From: G963923945 sp965199175
GTDB lineage: Bacteria > Pseudomonadota > Alphaproteobacteria > G963923945
DNA: 64,000 bases
Direction: 5' to 3'
Assembly: GCA_965199175.1 (NCBI GenBank)
Contig: OZ240684.1
Coordinates: forward strand, 1,860,001 to 1,924,000
Part shown: piece after piece, positions 16,682-26,189 of the stretch
How the letters are laid out: each line of letters opens with the position of its first letter
How positions within the stretch are numbered: the first letter of the stretch is position 1
Notes under the pieces: model-generated
Databases searched by the model: none
Seen by the model: only the letters and a program-made list of their open reading frames with translations
Told to the model about the DNA's origin: nothing
Made by a program: the position numbers and the translations under genes

Positions 16682-18373
16682 ATGACAACAAAAATCACAA
16701 AAGAGGCGGTAAAAAACGCGATTCCACCGCCAGTTTTTTCTGACAGGCCGAGGCGGCGGCGTTTTATTTCCCTGCTGACTTTGCGCATCCTGACCATCAA
16801 TATTCTCACTTTGCTGATTCCGGTTGGTGGTGTGCTTTACCTGGATGATTATCGTGAGGCTTTGATTGCGTCTGAAATGGCGGCTTTAGAAAATCAGGGT
16901 CTGGCTCTTGCTGCTGCTTTGGGGGCTGGTGCGGTGGTTGCCGGGCCGTTCGGGTTGCCGAATTTGAATTATTCGCTGGCCACTCAGGTGGTATGGCGGA
17001 TTGGCGATGCGCTGGAGGGGCGGGCCCGTCTTTTCGATAATGAAGGCAATATGCTGGTTGATACCGCGTTTAAGCAGGATGGTGGCCTGGTCTTACGATC
17101 CACTTTACCGCCTCTTGATGATTCGTCAGGGTGGGGAAAATGGGCTGAGGAATTCTGGTCCCGGTTGGCTCTGCTGTCACAAGATTTCCTGACACCGTTT
17201 TATGATTTGCCGCCTTATCGGGAAAACCCGATTCAACGGGGTGAGGATTTTGATGAGGTGACGGCGGCTCTTTATGGTGAGCGGGCGGCAATATTACGAT
17301 CCGGTGAAGATGGTGGTATGATTCTGAGTGTCGCAATTCCGGTACAGCGGTATAAAAAGGTGGTTGGCGCCTTGATGATATCGCGCTCTGGTCTGGCGAT
17401 TACAGCGGCCCTGGGGAAGGTCCGGGGGAATATTCTGGCTATTTTTGCCGTGGCTTTGGTGGCGACAATTTTACTCTCATTTTATTTAGCCGGAACCATT
17501 GCCCGTCCTTTAAACCGGTTGGCTGCTGCTGCTGATCAACTGCGTAGTGACCATAATCGGCGGGCAGTTATTCCTGATTTTGGTCGTCGTGGTGATGAAA
17601 TTGGTGAGTTATCACGCTCTTTCCGGGCCATGACGGCGGCCTTGTGGCAACGGATGGATGCGATTGAACATTTTGCTGCTGATGTTGCCCATGAAATCAA
17701 GAATCCTCTCACCTCTTTGCGCAGTGCAGTCGAGCTGGTCACAGATATAAAAGACGCCCGGAAACGCCGCCGATTGCTTGCTGTGATTGCGCAAGATGTT
17801 CAGCGAATCGACCGCTTGATCACTGATATTTCAGAAGCCTCACGGGTGGATGCTGAATTGTCGCGCTCAGCACGGCACCCGGTCGATCTTGGTGAGATGC
17901 TGACCACATTGGCTGATACAATGACGGATACAGTTCCGGATGCTGTCGCTGATGGACCGCCGATTTTGGTACAGCGGGGGCCAGGTGACCATACAGTAAT
18001 GGGTCTGGAGGGTCGATTGGGCCAGGTCTGGGTGAATGTGATCACCAATGCACAATCTTTCAGCCCCCCTGGTGGTGAGATCATCATCACGATTGACCGG
18101 CAAAGGGTATCGGGACAAAACTGGGTCACGGTCATGGTCGATGATCAGGGGCCGGGAATCCCTGAGGATAGCTTTGATCGTATCTTTGAGCGTTTCTACC
18201 AGGAGCGTCCGCAAAGCGAAACATTCGGCAACAATTCTGGCCTGGGTCTCAGTATCGCCCGGCAAATTATCCAGGCACATGGCGGCACGATTGCAGCGGT
18301 CAACCGGGTTGATGATACCGGAACAATTCTCGGGGCTCGATTGACTGTTCGTTTGCCCCCTGCGGCCGGTTAA
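16682..18373 (+). CDS. chvG: Sensor histidine kinase ChvG
   Basis: 563-aa membrane kinase. It has TM1 around residues 27-47 (LLTLRILTINILTLLIPVGG), a periplasmic sensor of about 200 residues, TM2 (ILAIFAVALVATILLSFYLA), a HAMP linker (RPLNRLAAAADQL), the HisKA H-box (HFAADVAHEIKNPLTSLRS) and an HATPase domain with VDDQGPGIPEDSFDRIFERF and NSGLGLSIARQII. ATG 16682 was chosen since upstream in-frame codons add only non-hydrophobic residues; an ATG at 16607 is possible. Partner of ChvI, 101 bp upstream. Confidence 0.93.
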   Translation: MTTKITKEAVKNAIPPPVFSDRPRRRRFISLLTLRILTINILTLLIPVGGVLYLDDYREALIASEMAALENQGLALAAALGAGAVVAGPFGLPNLNYSLATQVVWRIGDALEGRARLFDNEGNMLVDTAFKQDGGLVLRSTLPPLDDSSGWGKWAEEFWSRLALLSQDFLTPFYDLPPYRENPIQRGEDFDEVTAALYGERAAILRSGEDGGMILSVAIPVQRYKKVVGALMISRSGLAITAALGKVRGNILAIFAVALVATILLSFYLAGTIARPLNRLAAAADQLRSDHNRRAVIPDFGRRGDEIGELSRSFRAMTAALWQRMDAIEHFAADVAHEIKNPLTSLRSAVELVTDIKDARKRRRLLAVIAQDVQRIDRLITDISEASRVDAELSRSARHPVDLGEMLTTLADTMTDTVPDAVADGPPILVQRGPGDHTVMGLEGRLGQVWVNVITNAQSFSPPGGEIIITIDRQRVSGQNWVTVMVDDQGPGIPEDSFDRIFERFYQERPQSETFGNNSGLGLSIARQIIQAHGGTIAAVNRVDDTGTILGARLTVRLPPAAG

Positions 18374-18463
18374 GGCAGCATCGGTCCATGTTTTGATCCC
18401 TGATATCCGGATGATTTTTTGATCAGCCATTATTTTCCCGGAGCATCAATCGCACCAATAATC

Positions 18464-18946
18464 ATGAAAAAATCAACTCTTCTTATCCATGGAACAGCCG
18501 TGGCTTTTGATAGCGGGGCCGTGTTGCTGCGTGGGCCATCAGGGGTGGGAAAATCTGATTTAGCCTTACGTTTGATTGAAGCCGGGGGGTGTTTGGTGGC
18601 GGATGATCAGGTTATTGTCCGGAATATACCCGGAGGGGTGGAGGTTGCCCCCCCGCCTGTTTTGGCTGGTCGTATTGAAATACGTGGGATTGGGGTTCTC
18701 ACCGTTACCTATCAAAAGACGGCTCGTTTACGCCTTATCATTGATCTGACGGCAGGGCCGGTTGAGCGTTTGCCGGAAATCACCCATGAAATTCTGGTTG
18801 ATCATGCGGTCCCTCAATTCCGTCTCAAGCCGTTTGAGGCCTCCACTGCCGCGAAAATCCGCCATTGTTTATCTGCTTTGGAACGTGATGGGTGGCCTGT
18901 CGATGGCTCTGGTGGGATGATCAGGGGTCCTGAGGTGGAATCCTGA
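18464..18946 (+). CDS. hprK: HPr kinase/phosphorylase HprK (short alphaproteobacterial form)
   Basis: 160-aa C-terminal-domain-only HPr kinase, as usual in Alphaproteobacteria. The P-loop is LLRGPSGVGKSDLALRLI; GCLVADDQVIV and the family motif VEVAPPPVLAGRIEIRGIG follow. It phosphorylates the regulatory Ser of HPr, encoded about 750 bp downstream. ATG 18464 starts directly at the conserved core. It follows chvG by 90 bp, as in other alphaproteobacteria. Confidence 0.94.
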   Translation: MKKSTLLIHGTAVAFDSGAVLLRGPSGVGKSDLALRLIEAGGCLVADDQVIVRNIPGGVEVAPPPVLAGRIEIRGIGVLTVTYQKTARLRLIIDLTAGPVERLPEITHEILVDHAVPQFRLKPFEASTAAKIRHCLSALERDGWPVDGSGGMIRGPEVES

Positions 18947-19294
18947 AAATATCCCGGACTGTGCAGGAGTGAACACAGCCGCAAGACAGCCGGAAAGGAA
19001 ACAGAACCAAAGCTGTCATGACGCAGAGTATCCGATGTTACAGGATCAATCATTGATATTGCTATGGTATAACGGTGGCTATGGTATCATGATGGTTGTG
19101 GTATAATAACCAGGATGCCCTGATTTTCTGAAGGTTTCATTTTCTGAGGTTTCATTTTCTGAGGTTTCCGTTCTTGCCCATGAGTTTTTTTGCCGGTTCA
19201 TTAAACATCTCTTTGTTATGATTGCTTTATCGGGTTTTTTTCTTCATCCGGTGTTCTGTCATCTGAGCCGATTCACCACCCAGAGGTCGACACA
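18947..19294. other. Gap between hprK and PTS EIIA genes; rapZ not present
   Basis: 348 bp with no gene. Many alphaproteobacteria carry rapZ at this place; no trace of its P-loop ATPase is readable here. The stretch instead holds small repeats: GCTATGGTAT-like motifs at 19060-19110, and the 15-bp unit ATTTTCTGAGGTTTC repeated about three times at 19122-19168. A promoter for the PTS genes probably lies here. Confidence 0.55.
19122..19168. repeat. 15-bp repeat upstream of PTS genes
   Basis: ATTTTCTGAGGTTTC in about three consecutive copies, the first with one extra base. Confidence 0.8.
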
Positions 19295-19702
19295 ATGATT
19301 GGTATGGTTCTTGTCACGCATGGCCGGTTGGCTTCTGAATTTGTCGCTGCTCTTGAGCATGTGGTGGGGCCTCAGGCGGCCATCCGGGCGATCTGTATCG
19401 GTCCGGATGATGATATGGAAAAGCGCCGCCAGGATATCATTGATTGCACCAATCAGGTGGATGAAGGCGAAGGAGTGATTGTCCTGACCGATATGTTTGG
19501 CGGGACACCTTCTAACCTGGCTATTTCAATCATGGACCGGGCCGATGTTGAGGTTATCGCTGGTGTTAATTTACCGATGCTGATCAAGCTGGCCAGCATG
19601 CGTGGTGACTGTACATTGGCTGAGGCAGTCATGCGTGCTCAGGAAGCCGGGCGCAAATATATCAATGTGGCTTCCGGGTTGCTCAATGAGGATCACAAAT
19701 GA
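19295..19702 (+). CDS. PTS EIIA component, mannose/fructose type (ManX/PtsM-like)
   Basis: 135-aa EIIA of the mannose superfamily. The phosphorylatable His is in MVLVTHGRLASEF (His10), and VLTDMFGGTPSNLA and INLPML-like (VNLPMLIKL) motifs are present. No EIIB, IIC or IID gene follows, so this is a regulatory PTS branch rather than a sugar transporter. Its stop overlaps the HPr start (ATGA at 19699-19702). Confidence 0.94.
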   Translation: MIGMVLVTHGRLASEFVAALEHVVGPQAAIRAICIGPDDDMEKRRQDIIDCTNQVDEGEGVIVLTDMFGGTPSNLAISIMDRADVEVIAGVNLPMLIKLASMRGDCTLAEAVMRAQEAGRKYINVASGLLNEDHK

Positions 19703-20019
19703 ACAGCGATTTGGGCCAGAAAGATTCAAGACAGGAAAATGCCAGTGATCTGATGGTGGTCCGTCACGCGGTTATCAGCAACCGGTTGGGGTTGCATGCC
19801 CGGGCTGCGGCTAAATTTGCTAAATTAGCGGCGGGTTTTGATGCACATATCCGGATTGCTAAAGAGGATACGCAGGTTTCTGCTTTATCAATTTTGGGAT
19901 TGATGATGCTGGCAGCTTCCCGGGGCTGTGAGATTAAAATTAATGCGCACGGGCCTCAGGCTCAGGAAGCAGCTGAAGCACTGGCTGATCTGGTCAGGCG
20001 CAAATTTGATGAGACGTAA
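19699..20019 (+). CDS. ptsH: Phosphocarrier protein HPr
   Basis: 106-aa HPr with a roughly 20-residue N-terminal extension compared with the classical 85-90 aa. The active His lies in NRLGLHARAA. The regulatory Ser is in ALSILGLMMLAASRG, the target of HprK encoded upstream. Translationally coupled to EIIA by a 4-bp overlap; overlaps the assigned EI start by 11 bp. Cytosolic phosphotransfer link between EI and EIIA. Confidence 0.95.
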   Translation: MNSDLGQKDSRQENASDLMVVRHAVISNRLGLHARAAAKFAKLAAGFDAHIRIAKEDTQVSALSILGLMMLAASRGCEIKINAHGPQAQEAAEALADLVRRKFDET

Positions 20020-21895
20020 TCCGATGGCTTCTCAACGGCGTAAAAAATCACCCTCCCGGGGTATTGCAGGGAGCCGCAGCACGGCGACACAATCAGCCCC
20101 GGGTACAGTGTTGCGTGCGCAATCGCCAGCAGCCGATTTTTCTCCGGATGATGAGGTGATTTATGAAGGCATTGGGGTTTCTCCGGGGATTGCCATTGGT
20201 CCGGCCCATCCGCGTGAAAGCGGTGCGGTTGATATTCCCGAATACAGCATTGCCGCCAATAAATTATCCTCAGAAGTTCTCCGGTTTCATCAGGCTGTTA
20301 AGCGGGCAACCGGTGAGTTGACGGCGATCAAGCGTAAGATCAAACGGTTTCCGGAAGCAGCTGCTGAGGAGATGGGATATCTGTTAGATGCGCGTTTGAA
20401 TATGCTGAGCGGTTCCCGGCTGATTCGTGGTATCGAAGCCCGGATCACGCAAAAGGCGATGAATGCTGAGGCTGCTGTCCAGGCGCAAATTTCTGAAACC
20501 GCGCAAAGTTTTATGGAGATGAAAGACCCCTATCTTGCTGCCCGGATTGACGATGTCCGGGAGATTGGGGCGCGGTTGGTGCGCTGTTTAACCGATACCC
20601 CGCCGCCTGCTTTTGCCACTCTGCCTAAAGGAGCTTTGGTCATTGCTGACGAATTAACTCCGGCCGATACAGTGTTGCTTGATCCCAAAATGGTGGGGGG
20701 TTTTGCTGCTGTTTTTGGCGGGCCGGAAAGCCATACAGCGATTATGGCGCGTTCCTTGATGCTTCCGGCTGTTTTGGGCATCCCGGCTGAGGTGCTCAAG
20801 ATCAAAAGCGGCACCCCGGTCATTTTGGATGGTGAAGCCGGACGGCTGATTTTGCGGCCCACGGCTGCAACGCTTCATCAATATCGCCAGAACCAGGCGA
20901 CCCTGAGAAAAGCAGAGCGGGAGCTGAAACGTCTGCGCAAACTGGAACCCCGATCACGCGATGGTGTGCGTATCGGTCTTTACGCCAATATCGAATTGCC
21001 TCGTGAGGCTGAGAATATCGGAGTGGCCAGCGCGGATGGAATAGGGTTGGTACGGAGCGAATTTTTATTCATGAATCGCCAGGATTTACCCAGTGAAGAC
21101 GAACAATACGAAGCCTTTAGCGGTATTGTTCAGGCTATGAATGGCCGGCCTGTCACCATCCGGACCATTGATGTGGGGGGCGAGAAGCTGGCGACACCGT
21201 TGCGGGGCCAGCTGGGTCAGTCTGTGAATCCGGCTCTGGGTTTACGGGCCATTCGGCTTAGCCTGAAATATCCCAGGCTTTTTGAGGCTCAGCTGGCGGC
21301 AATCATCCGGGCCGGAGAGCATGGGCCGGTGCGGATTCTGTTGCCGATGATCTCATCGGTATCTGAAATCAGGGAGTCCCGGCGAATTTATGACAAAGTA
21401 TTGCGCCGCCTAAAGCGTGCCAGGGTCACGATCAAAACACCACCACCACTTGGGATCATGGTCGAAACCCCCGGTGCGGCTCTTTCTGCAGATTCGCTGG
21501 CTCCGTTTTGCGACTTTTTCGCCATCGGTACCAATGATCTGACCATGTATACTCTGGCGATTGATCGGGGTGAAGAACAGGTGGCTCATTTATATAACCC
21601 GCTGCATCCGGCGATTCTGCGTCTCATTCAATTTATTGGTCAGGCGGCTTGGCAATCCGGGATTCCGGTTTCTGTTTGTGGGGAAATTGCCGGAGATGCC
21701 CGTATGACCGCCCTGATGATTGGTTTGGGTATCCATGATCTTTCCATGTCATCGGGCAATCTGCTGAAGGTGAAGAAACGGGTTCGTGATACCAACACCC
21801 AGGATGCCAGACGTATGGCCCAGGAAATCGTGCGGGAAGTCGACCCGGCACGAATCAGCGACATTCTTGATACCTATAACGCTGGCCATCATTGA
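20009..21895 (+). CDS. ptsI: PTS enzyme I (phosphoenolpyruvate-protein phosphotransferase)
   Basis: 628-aa enzyme I, which autophosphorylates from PEP and passes phosphate to HPr. The phospho-His is in FGGPESHTAIMARS. PEP-binding motifs include GIGLVRSEFLFM, ALGLRAIRLSL, GIMVETPGAAL and FFAIGTNDLTMYTLAIDRG. No N-terminal GAF domain, so not PtsP. About 45 basic residues precede the usual start of the family. The start may be ATG 20009, overlapping HPr, or ATG 20024. Last gene of the PTS operon; convergent with the iminopeptidase gene. Confidence 0.95.
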   Translation: MRRNPMASQRRKKSPSRGIAGSRSTATQSAPGTVLRAQSPAADFSPDDEVIYEGIGVSPGIAIGPAHPRESGAVDIPEYSIAANKLSSEVLRFHQAVKRATGELTAIKRKIKRFPEAAAEEMGYLLDARLNMLSGSRLIRGIEARITQKAMNAEAAVQAQISETAQSFMEMKDPYLAARIDDVREIGARLVRCLTDTPPPAFATLPKGALVIADELTPADTVLLDPKMVGGFAAVFGGPESHTAIMARSLMLPAVLGIPAEVLKIKSGTPVILDGEAGRLILRPTAATLHQYRQNQATLRKAERELKRLRKLEPRSRDGVRIGLYANIELPREAENIGVASADGIGLVRSEFLFMNRQDLPSEDEQYEAFSGIVQAMNGRPVTIRTIDVGGEKLATPLRGQLGQSVNPALGLRAIRLSLKYPRLFEAQLAAIIRAGEHGPVRILLPMISSVSEIRESRRIYDKVLRRLKRARVTIKTPPPLGIMVETPGAALSADSLAPFCDFFAIGTNDLTMYTLAIDRGEEQVAHLYNPLHPAILRLIQFIGQAAWQSGIPVSVCGEIAGDARMTALMIGLGIHDLSMSSGNLLKVKKRVRDTNTQDARRMAQEIVREVDPARISDILDTYNAGHH

Positions 21896-22069
21896 TCAAT
21901 TCAGGCTCCTTTTGTCGTGCAGGACACCGGGCATCTGCTTATGATCCACAGCATATGACGGTATATGATGTGCGCTATCCCCGTGAAGAATGGTCTGACG
22001 TCATCAGGCATGATATGACCTGGTATCCGGATTGCTGTTTTTCTATGATATTATACGATAGTGTCGTGT

Positions 22070-23047
22070 CTAAGCGGCCTGGCGGGCAAAGCGGTTTTTC
22101 GATTGTTCCATTGCTGTTACCAAAGCCGAGCGGATCTTTGGATCCAGAGCGGAATGACCGGCCTGGGGGACCAGAATATAATCGGCTTCCGGCCAGGCAG
22201 CCGCCAACATATCAGCGGCGCGTGGGGGGCAGACCATGTCATAGCGTCCCTGGATGATGATGCCTGGCAGATGACGGATGCGGTCAATCTTATTCAACAA
22301 GGCATTTTCGGGCAGAAAGATATCATTCAGAAAATAATGTGCTTCGATGCGGGCCAGGCCGAGGGCAACCCGGTCATCACTAAAGCTGCGTATGGTTTCG
22401 GGATTGGGGAGCAGGGTTGAGCAGCTTCCTTCATACAGACTCCATTTGCGTGCTGCTGGCATATGAATGTCCGGGTCCGGATCAATCAGGCGGCGATGAT
22501 AGGCCCGCAACAAGTCATCTCGTTCATGGGGCGGGATATAGGTGGCAAAATCGTCCCAGAATTCGGGAAAAAAACGCCGTATCCCGTAGAGGAACCAGTC
22601 AATTTCCTGTTTTTGGCAGAGAAAAATACCCCGCAATACCAGCCCCAGGCAGGCATCGGGATCAGTCTCTGCATAAGCCAGGGCCAGGGTGCTTCCCCAG
22701 GAGCCACCAAAAACGACCCATTGCTCAATACCTAAATGACAGCGTAAGCGTTCAATATCAGCAAGGAGATGCTGGGTGGTATTGTTTTCCAGGCAGCCCG
22801 GCGGTTGTGAATTCCCGGAACCACGCTGGTCATACAGAATGATCCGGTAATCGTCCGGGTTAAAAAAACGCCGACAACCCGGGGAGGAGCCACCCCCTGG
22901 CCCGCCATGAAGAAACAGCACAGGGACTCCTTGAGGATTCCCTGATTGTTCATAATACATCACATGAGGCGGATCGAGGGGGAGATGACCGTTATCATAA
23001 GGCTCTAAGGCCGGGAAGAGAGGTTTTAAGCGGTCAGTCACAATCAC
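22070..23047 (-). CDS. pip: Prolyl iminopeptidase
   Basis: 325-aa alpha/beta hydrolase removing N-terminal proline from peptides. Oxyanion-hole motif FLHGGPGGGSSPGCRRFF, nucleophile elbow GGSWGSTLALAYAE, acid in QGRYDMVCPP and His in PQAGHSALD are all present; length equals the S33 family norm. Stands alone, convergent with ptsI. Confidence 0.94.
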   Translation of the reverse strand: MIVTDRLKPLFPALEPYDNGHLPLDPPHVMYYEQSGNPQGVPVLFLHGGPGGGSSPGCRRFFNPDDYRIILYDQRGSGNSQPPGCLENNTTQHLLADIERLRCHLGIEQWVVFGGSWGSTLALAYAETDPDACLGLVLRGIFLCQKQEIDWFLYGIRRFFPEFWDDFATYIPPHERDDLLRAYHRRLIDPDPDIHMPAARKWSLYEGSCSTLLPNPETIRSFSDDRVALGLARIEAHYFLNDIFLPENALLNKIDRIRHLPGIIIQGRYDMVCPPRAADMLAAAWPEADYILVPQAGHSALDPKIRSALVTAMEQSKNRFARQAA

Positions 23048-23244
23048 ATTCCATCATCATGATCCCGGTTCCTGTCCGGGTGAAGATATGATCATCACGG
23101 GCATCAATGGGGTTTTTCCCCCAAAAATTCGGTTATTCGGCGGCTTCCTTACAGATCCGATCTTAAAAAAAATACGGATCATTTGCATCTGTTTTCTCTA
23201 TATCTCAGACTAAACCTTTTGTAATCAAGAGGTCGTCAGGGCCA

Positions 23245-24219
23245 ATGGTTAAAGACAGGCTAAAAAGGGCTGGCCGGAAAGAACGGGCCAAAGAAAACAG
23301 GTCTGTAATATATCGGGTTTTTGGTCGGTGGGTCGGTCTCATGACAGCAGTGTTATTTTCTGCCTGGGCCGGAATGTCCCAGGCCACCGATGATTCTGAC
23401 GCAGGTGATCTTTACGCAGATTCCCTCCATCTGTTGCCACAATCAGGCCAGGTAGCCGGGGTGATTGATGGCCGGACGGTTCGTCTGACCGATGGCCGGG
23501 AAATTCGTCTGATTGGGTTGGATGTGCCTCAGCCCCCGTTGGGGTCGATTCCACAGCAATCGGTTGCTATGGATGATGTGGGGGTTCGGCAAGATCCGCA
23601 ACAAGCTGATGATAATTTTTTAGCGCATGCAGCGCGCTCAGCATTAGAAACAATGCTTTTGGGGAAGACTGTGACGTTGCGGTTTTCTCAGCAGCCAATG
23701 GATCGTTATGGGCGTTGGCTGGCGCATGTGATCCGGGATGATGGTTTGTGGATTCAAGGGGCTCTCTTGAGTGATGGATGGGGATGGGTCCATTCCTTTC
23801 GCGATAACCGTGCGCGAATCGGTGAAATGCTGGCACTTGAAGCGGTTGCCCGCCGCAATAAGAGCGGAATATGGGCAGATCCGGCTTATCGGGTATTGAC
23901 GGCAACCACAGCCCGGGAGGCGATGGGACGTTTTGCTCTGATTGAGGGGCGGGTGCATCAGGTTGCGGTTGTCAGAGGCACGACATTCCTCAATTTTGGT
24001 CATAACTGGCGGGAAGATTTTACTATCCGTATTACCAACAGGGATCGCCGCCGTTTCGAGGCTGCCGGATACTCTATGAGTGATTATCAGGGGCGGCGGG
24101 TTCGGGTACGTGGGATGGTTGAATCCTGGAATGGTCCTATGATCAGGATTGATCATCCCGAACGTATCGAAATATTAGATGAGACCGGTTTTTCTGGGGG
24201 TCAAAGCGTGACGCCATGA
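23245..24219 (+). CDS. Secreted thermonuclease-like (SNase) protein
   Basis: 324-aa protein with an N-terminal hydrophobic export segment (about residues 30-47, ending SQAT after a basic stretch) and a staphylococcal-nuclease-like OB fold: VIDGRTVRLTDGREIRLIG, then VTLRFSQQPMDRYGRWLAHV and DGLWIQGALLSDGWGWVHS. A C-terminal extension of about 100 residues (from ALIEGRVHQVAVV) resembles a second OB-like domain. Relatives cleave nucleic acids in the periplasm or outside, but I cannot confirm the full catalytic set. A terminator-like hairpin follows. Confidence 0.85.
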   Translation: MVKDRLKRAGRKERAKENRSVIYRVFGRWVGLMTAVLFSAWAGMSQATDDSDAGDLYADSLHLLPQSGQVAGVIDGRTVRLTDGREIRLIGLDVPQPPLGSIPQQSVAMDDVGVRQDPQQADDNFLAHAARSALETMLLGKTVTLRFSQQPMDRYGRWLAHVIRDDGLWIQGALLSDGWGWVHSFRDNRARIGEMLALEAVARRNKSGIWADPAYRVLTATTAREAMGRFALIEGRVHQVAVVRGTTFLNFGHNWREDFTIRITNRDRRRFEAAGYSMSDYQGRRVRVRGMVESWNGPMIRIDHPERIEILDETGFSGGQSVTP

Positions 24220-24224
24220 TCTCA

Positions 24225-24246
24225 GAGCCAGGGGCTGGTCTTTTTT
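24225..24246 (+). terminator. Rho-independent terminator after the SNase-like gene
   Basis: GA-CCAG / CTGGTC stem with one bulged G and a GGG loop, followed by six T (24241-24246), starting five bases after the stop codon. Good position; short stem. Confidence 0.6.
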
Positions 24247-24426
24247 GGGTTTCTTCTTTTTGAGTTTCTAAAGGTTTTGGTCTGAAAAATGACAGAGTAA
24301 GAATAACCGGGTTGTCGGAAAATGGGCGCATGTGTGTTTTTGCAGAAAACCCCGAGAAACTGGTCCATTCTTCGGGTCAGGAATGGGTTGACTGGCTTCT
24401 GAAGGTGGTGTGATCTTTGGGATCAT

Positions 24427-26013
24427 ATGGGTTATAAAGATGACCGGCTGACACGTAATCAGATCGCCAGATCGAATCGCCAGAAAACGGACATGTTTTA
24501 CCGAAACAGATCATTTTTCAGATATCAGTCATCCGTCATTATTGCGGCGGGGTTGGGTCTTTGTTTTCTGGTGTTGGCGGGTTGCTCGGTCAATCCGGCA
24601 ACCGGCCAGCAGGATTTTGCTCCCTTTATGAGTCCAGCCGAAGAATTACGGGTGGGGGCACAGGAGCATCCTAAAATTCTCAAGGAATTTGGTGGTGCCT
24701 ATGATGATCCGGATCTGGCTGCTTATGTTGATTCGGTGGGCCAGTTCCTGACCTATACGGCAGAACTCCCCAATCTGCGTTTCACCTTTACCATATTGGA
24801 TTCACCGGTGGTGAATGCGTTTGCTTTGCCGGGTGGTTATATCTATGTCACCCGTGGCTTGTTGGCTTTGGCGAATAATGAGGCTGAACTGGCGGCTGTT
24901 CTGGCCCATGAAATTGGCCATGTCACTGGTCGCCATTCGGCCCAGCGCTATAGCCAGGCTGTGAGTGCACAAATCGGTTTAACGGCTCTTGGGGCTTTTG
25001 GTCTTGGTTCCACAGTCGGTCAGTTTCTCTCGCACGGAACCGGTCTTTATCTACGCTCTTATTCCCGTGATCAGGAATACGAAGCCGATCAACTTGGGGT
25101 TCGGTACCTTAATCGGGCCGGTTTTTCGCCCTATGCGATGGCGTCTTTTCTGGATCATATGGGTGCGTATGATTCATTAGAAAGAAAATTATCCGGCAAC
25201 AAAGCGGCGATCCCTAGTTTTCTATCAACCCATCCCCAGACAGCTGACCGGGTGCATGGGGCCATTGAGACCGCCCGGGGATCTCAGGTGGTTGATCCGA
25301 TAACCGCCCAGGGGATTTATCTTGATAAAATTGATGGCCTGGTTTACGGCGATGCCCCTGATGAGGGGGTAATTGAGGGCCGCCGTTTTCTCAATCCGGT
25401 TCTGGGGTTTGGTTTAACCGTACCTCCGGGGTTTGAGCCAAAAAAAATCCCCAATGGGATGATTGCCGTTGGCCCTGATCAAGCTGAGATTTTTTTTGAT
25501 ACTCTGGAACATTCCTCACCGACACATGCGATAACGTATCTCAATCATGCTTTTGGATCAAAAGGGTTGCAGCGGGTTGAGGCCCTTTCTGTGAATGATT
25601 TTTCAGCAGCAACCGGGCAGGTGCAGGTTAAAGGTGACGGGTCTATCCGGACAATTCAGGTGGTTGCTCTTGAGGTTAATCCCTATCTCACGGCCCGTCT
25701 GGCTTTTTCAGCCCCGGCGGGTCAGTTCCCGAAATGGAGCAAAGATTTTCGTCGCACCACCTATCAGTTTCGCCGTCTGACCACTGCTGATGCCGATTCG
25801 ATTAAGATACGCCGCATCGTGGTGGTGACGGTTCAGCCGGGTGAGGACGTCAATTCTCTGGCTCAACGGATGGTGGTTGAGAAAGTGCAAAAACCCCACA
25901 GCATGGCTGAGATACAAAAGGCTCGTTTTCTGGTGCTCAATGGTTTCCGGGAAGGACATATCCTACGTCCCGGAGACAGGGTCAAAGTGGTGCTGCGTGA
26001 GTCGGCCCTGTGA
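24427..26013 (+). CDS. M48-family metalloprotease lipoprotein (BepA/LoiP-like) with LysM-like C-terminus
   Basis: 528-aa predicted lipoprotein. The hydrophobic segment ends LVLAGC (Cys53), so a later start at ATG 24493 would give a more usual signal length. Zinc motif HEIGH at residues 161-165; the third-ligand region YSRDQEYEADQLGVRYL follows. After about residue 290 comes a non-catalytic domain, and the last 60 residues (VVVVTVQPGEDVNSLAQRMV ... RPGDRVKVVL) look LysM-like. Periplasmic outer-membrane quality control is inferred from the family. Confidence 0.9.
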   Translation: MGYKDDRLTRNQIARSNRQKTDMFYRNRSFFRYQSSVIIAAGLGLCFLVLAGCSVNPATGQQDFAPFMSPAEELRVGAQEHPKILKEFGGAYDDPDLAAYVDSVGQFLTYTAELPNLRFTFTILDSPVVNAFALPGGYIYVTRGLLALANNEAELAAVLAHEIGHVTGRHSAQRYSQAVSAQIGLTALGAFGLGSTVGQFLSHGTGLYLRSYSRDQEYEADQLGVRYLNRAGFSPYAMASFLDHMGAYDSLERKLSGNKAAIPSFLSTHPQTADRVHGAIETARGSQVVDPITAQGIYLDKIDGLVYGDAPDEGVIEGRRFLNPVLGFGLTVPPGFEPKKIPNGMIAVGPDQAEIFFDTLEHSSPTHAITYLNHAFGSKGLQRVEALSVNDFSAATGQVQVKGDGSIRTIQVVALEVNPYLTARLAFSAPAGQFPKWSKDFRRTTYQFRRLTTADADSIKIRRIVVVTVQPGEDVNSLAQRMVVEKVQKPHSMAEIQKARFLVLNGFREGHILRPGDRVKVVLRESAL

Positions 26014-26162
26014 CTGGTTTCTCCCGAAAACATTGAATAATTTTTGGTATGTTCGGCAAATCCTGGCTGCCAGAATATGATGCGGACTCTTTGATTGAGA
26101 GGCAGTCTTTATAAAAAACCGCATAAAAAACTGCATAAAATTTTTAAAAACTGAGGATTTTC

Positions 26163-26189
26163 AAAAATAAAAACCTGTCGCAAACAGGT
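26163..26189 (-). terminator. Terminator reading in minus direction
   Basis: Perfect 6-bp stem ACCTGT/ACAGGT (26173-26178 and 26184-26189), loop of five. On the minus strand it is followed by TTTTTATTTTT. Could also act weakly on the M48 transcript in the plus direction. Confidence 0.5.
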
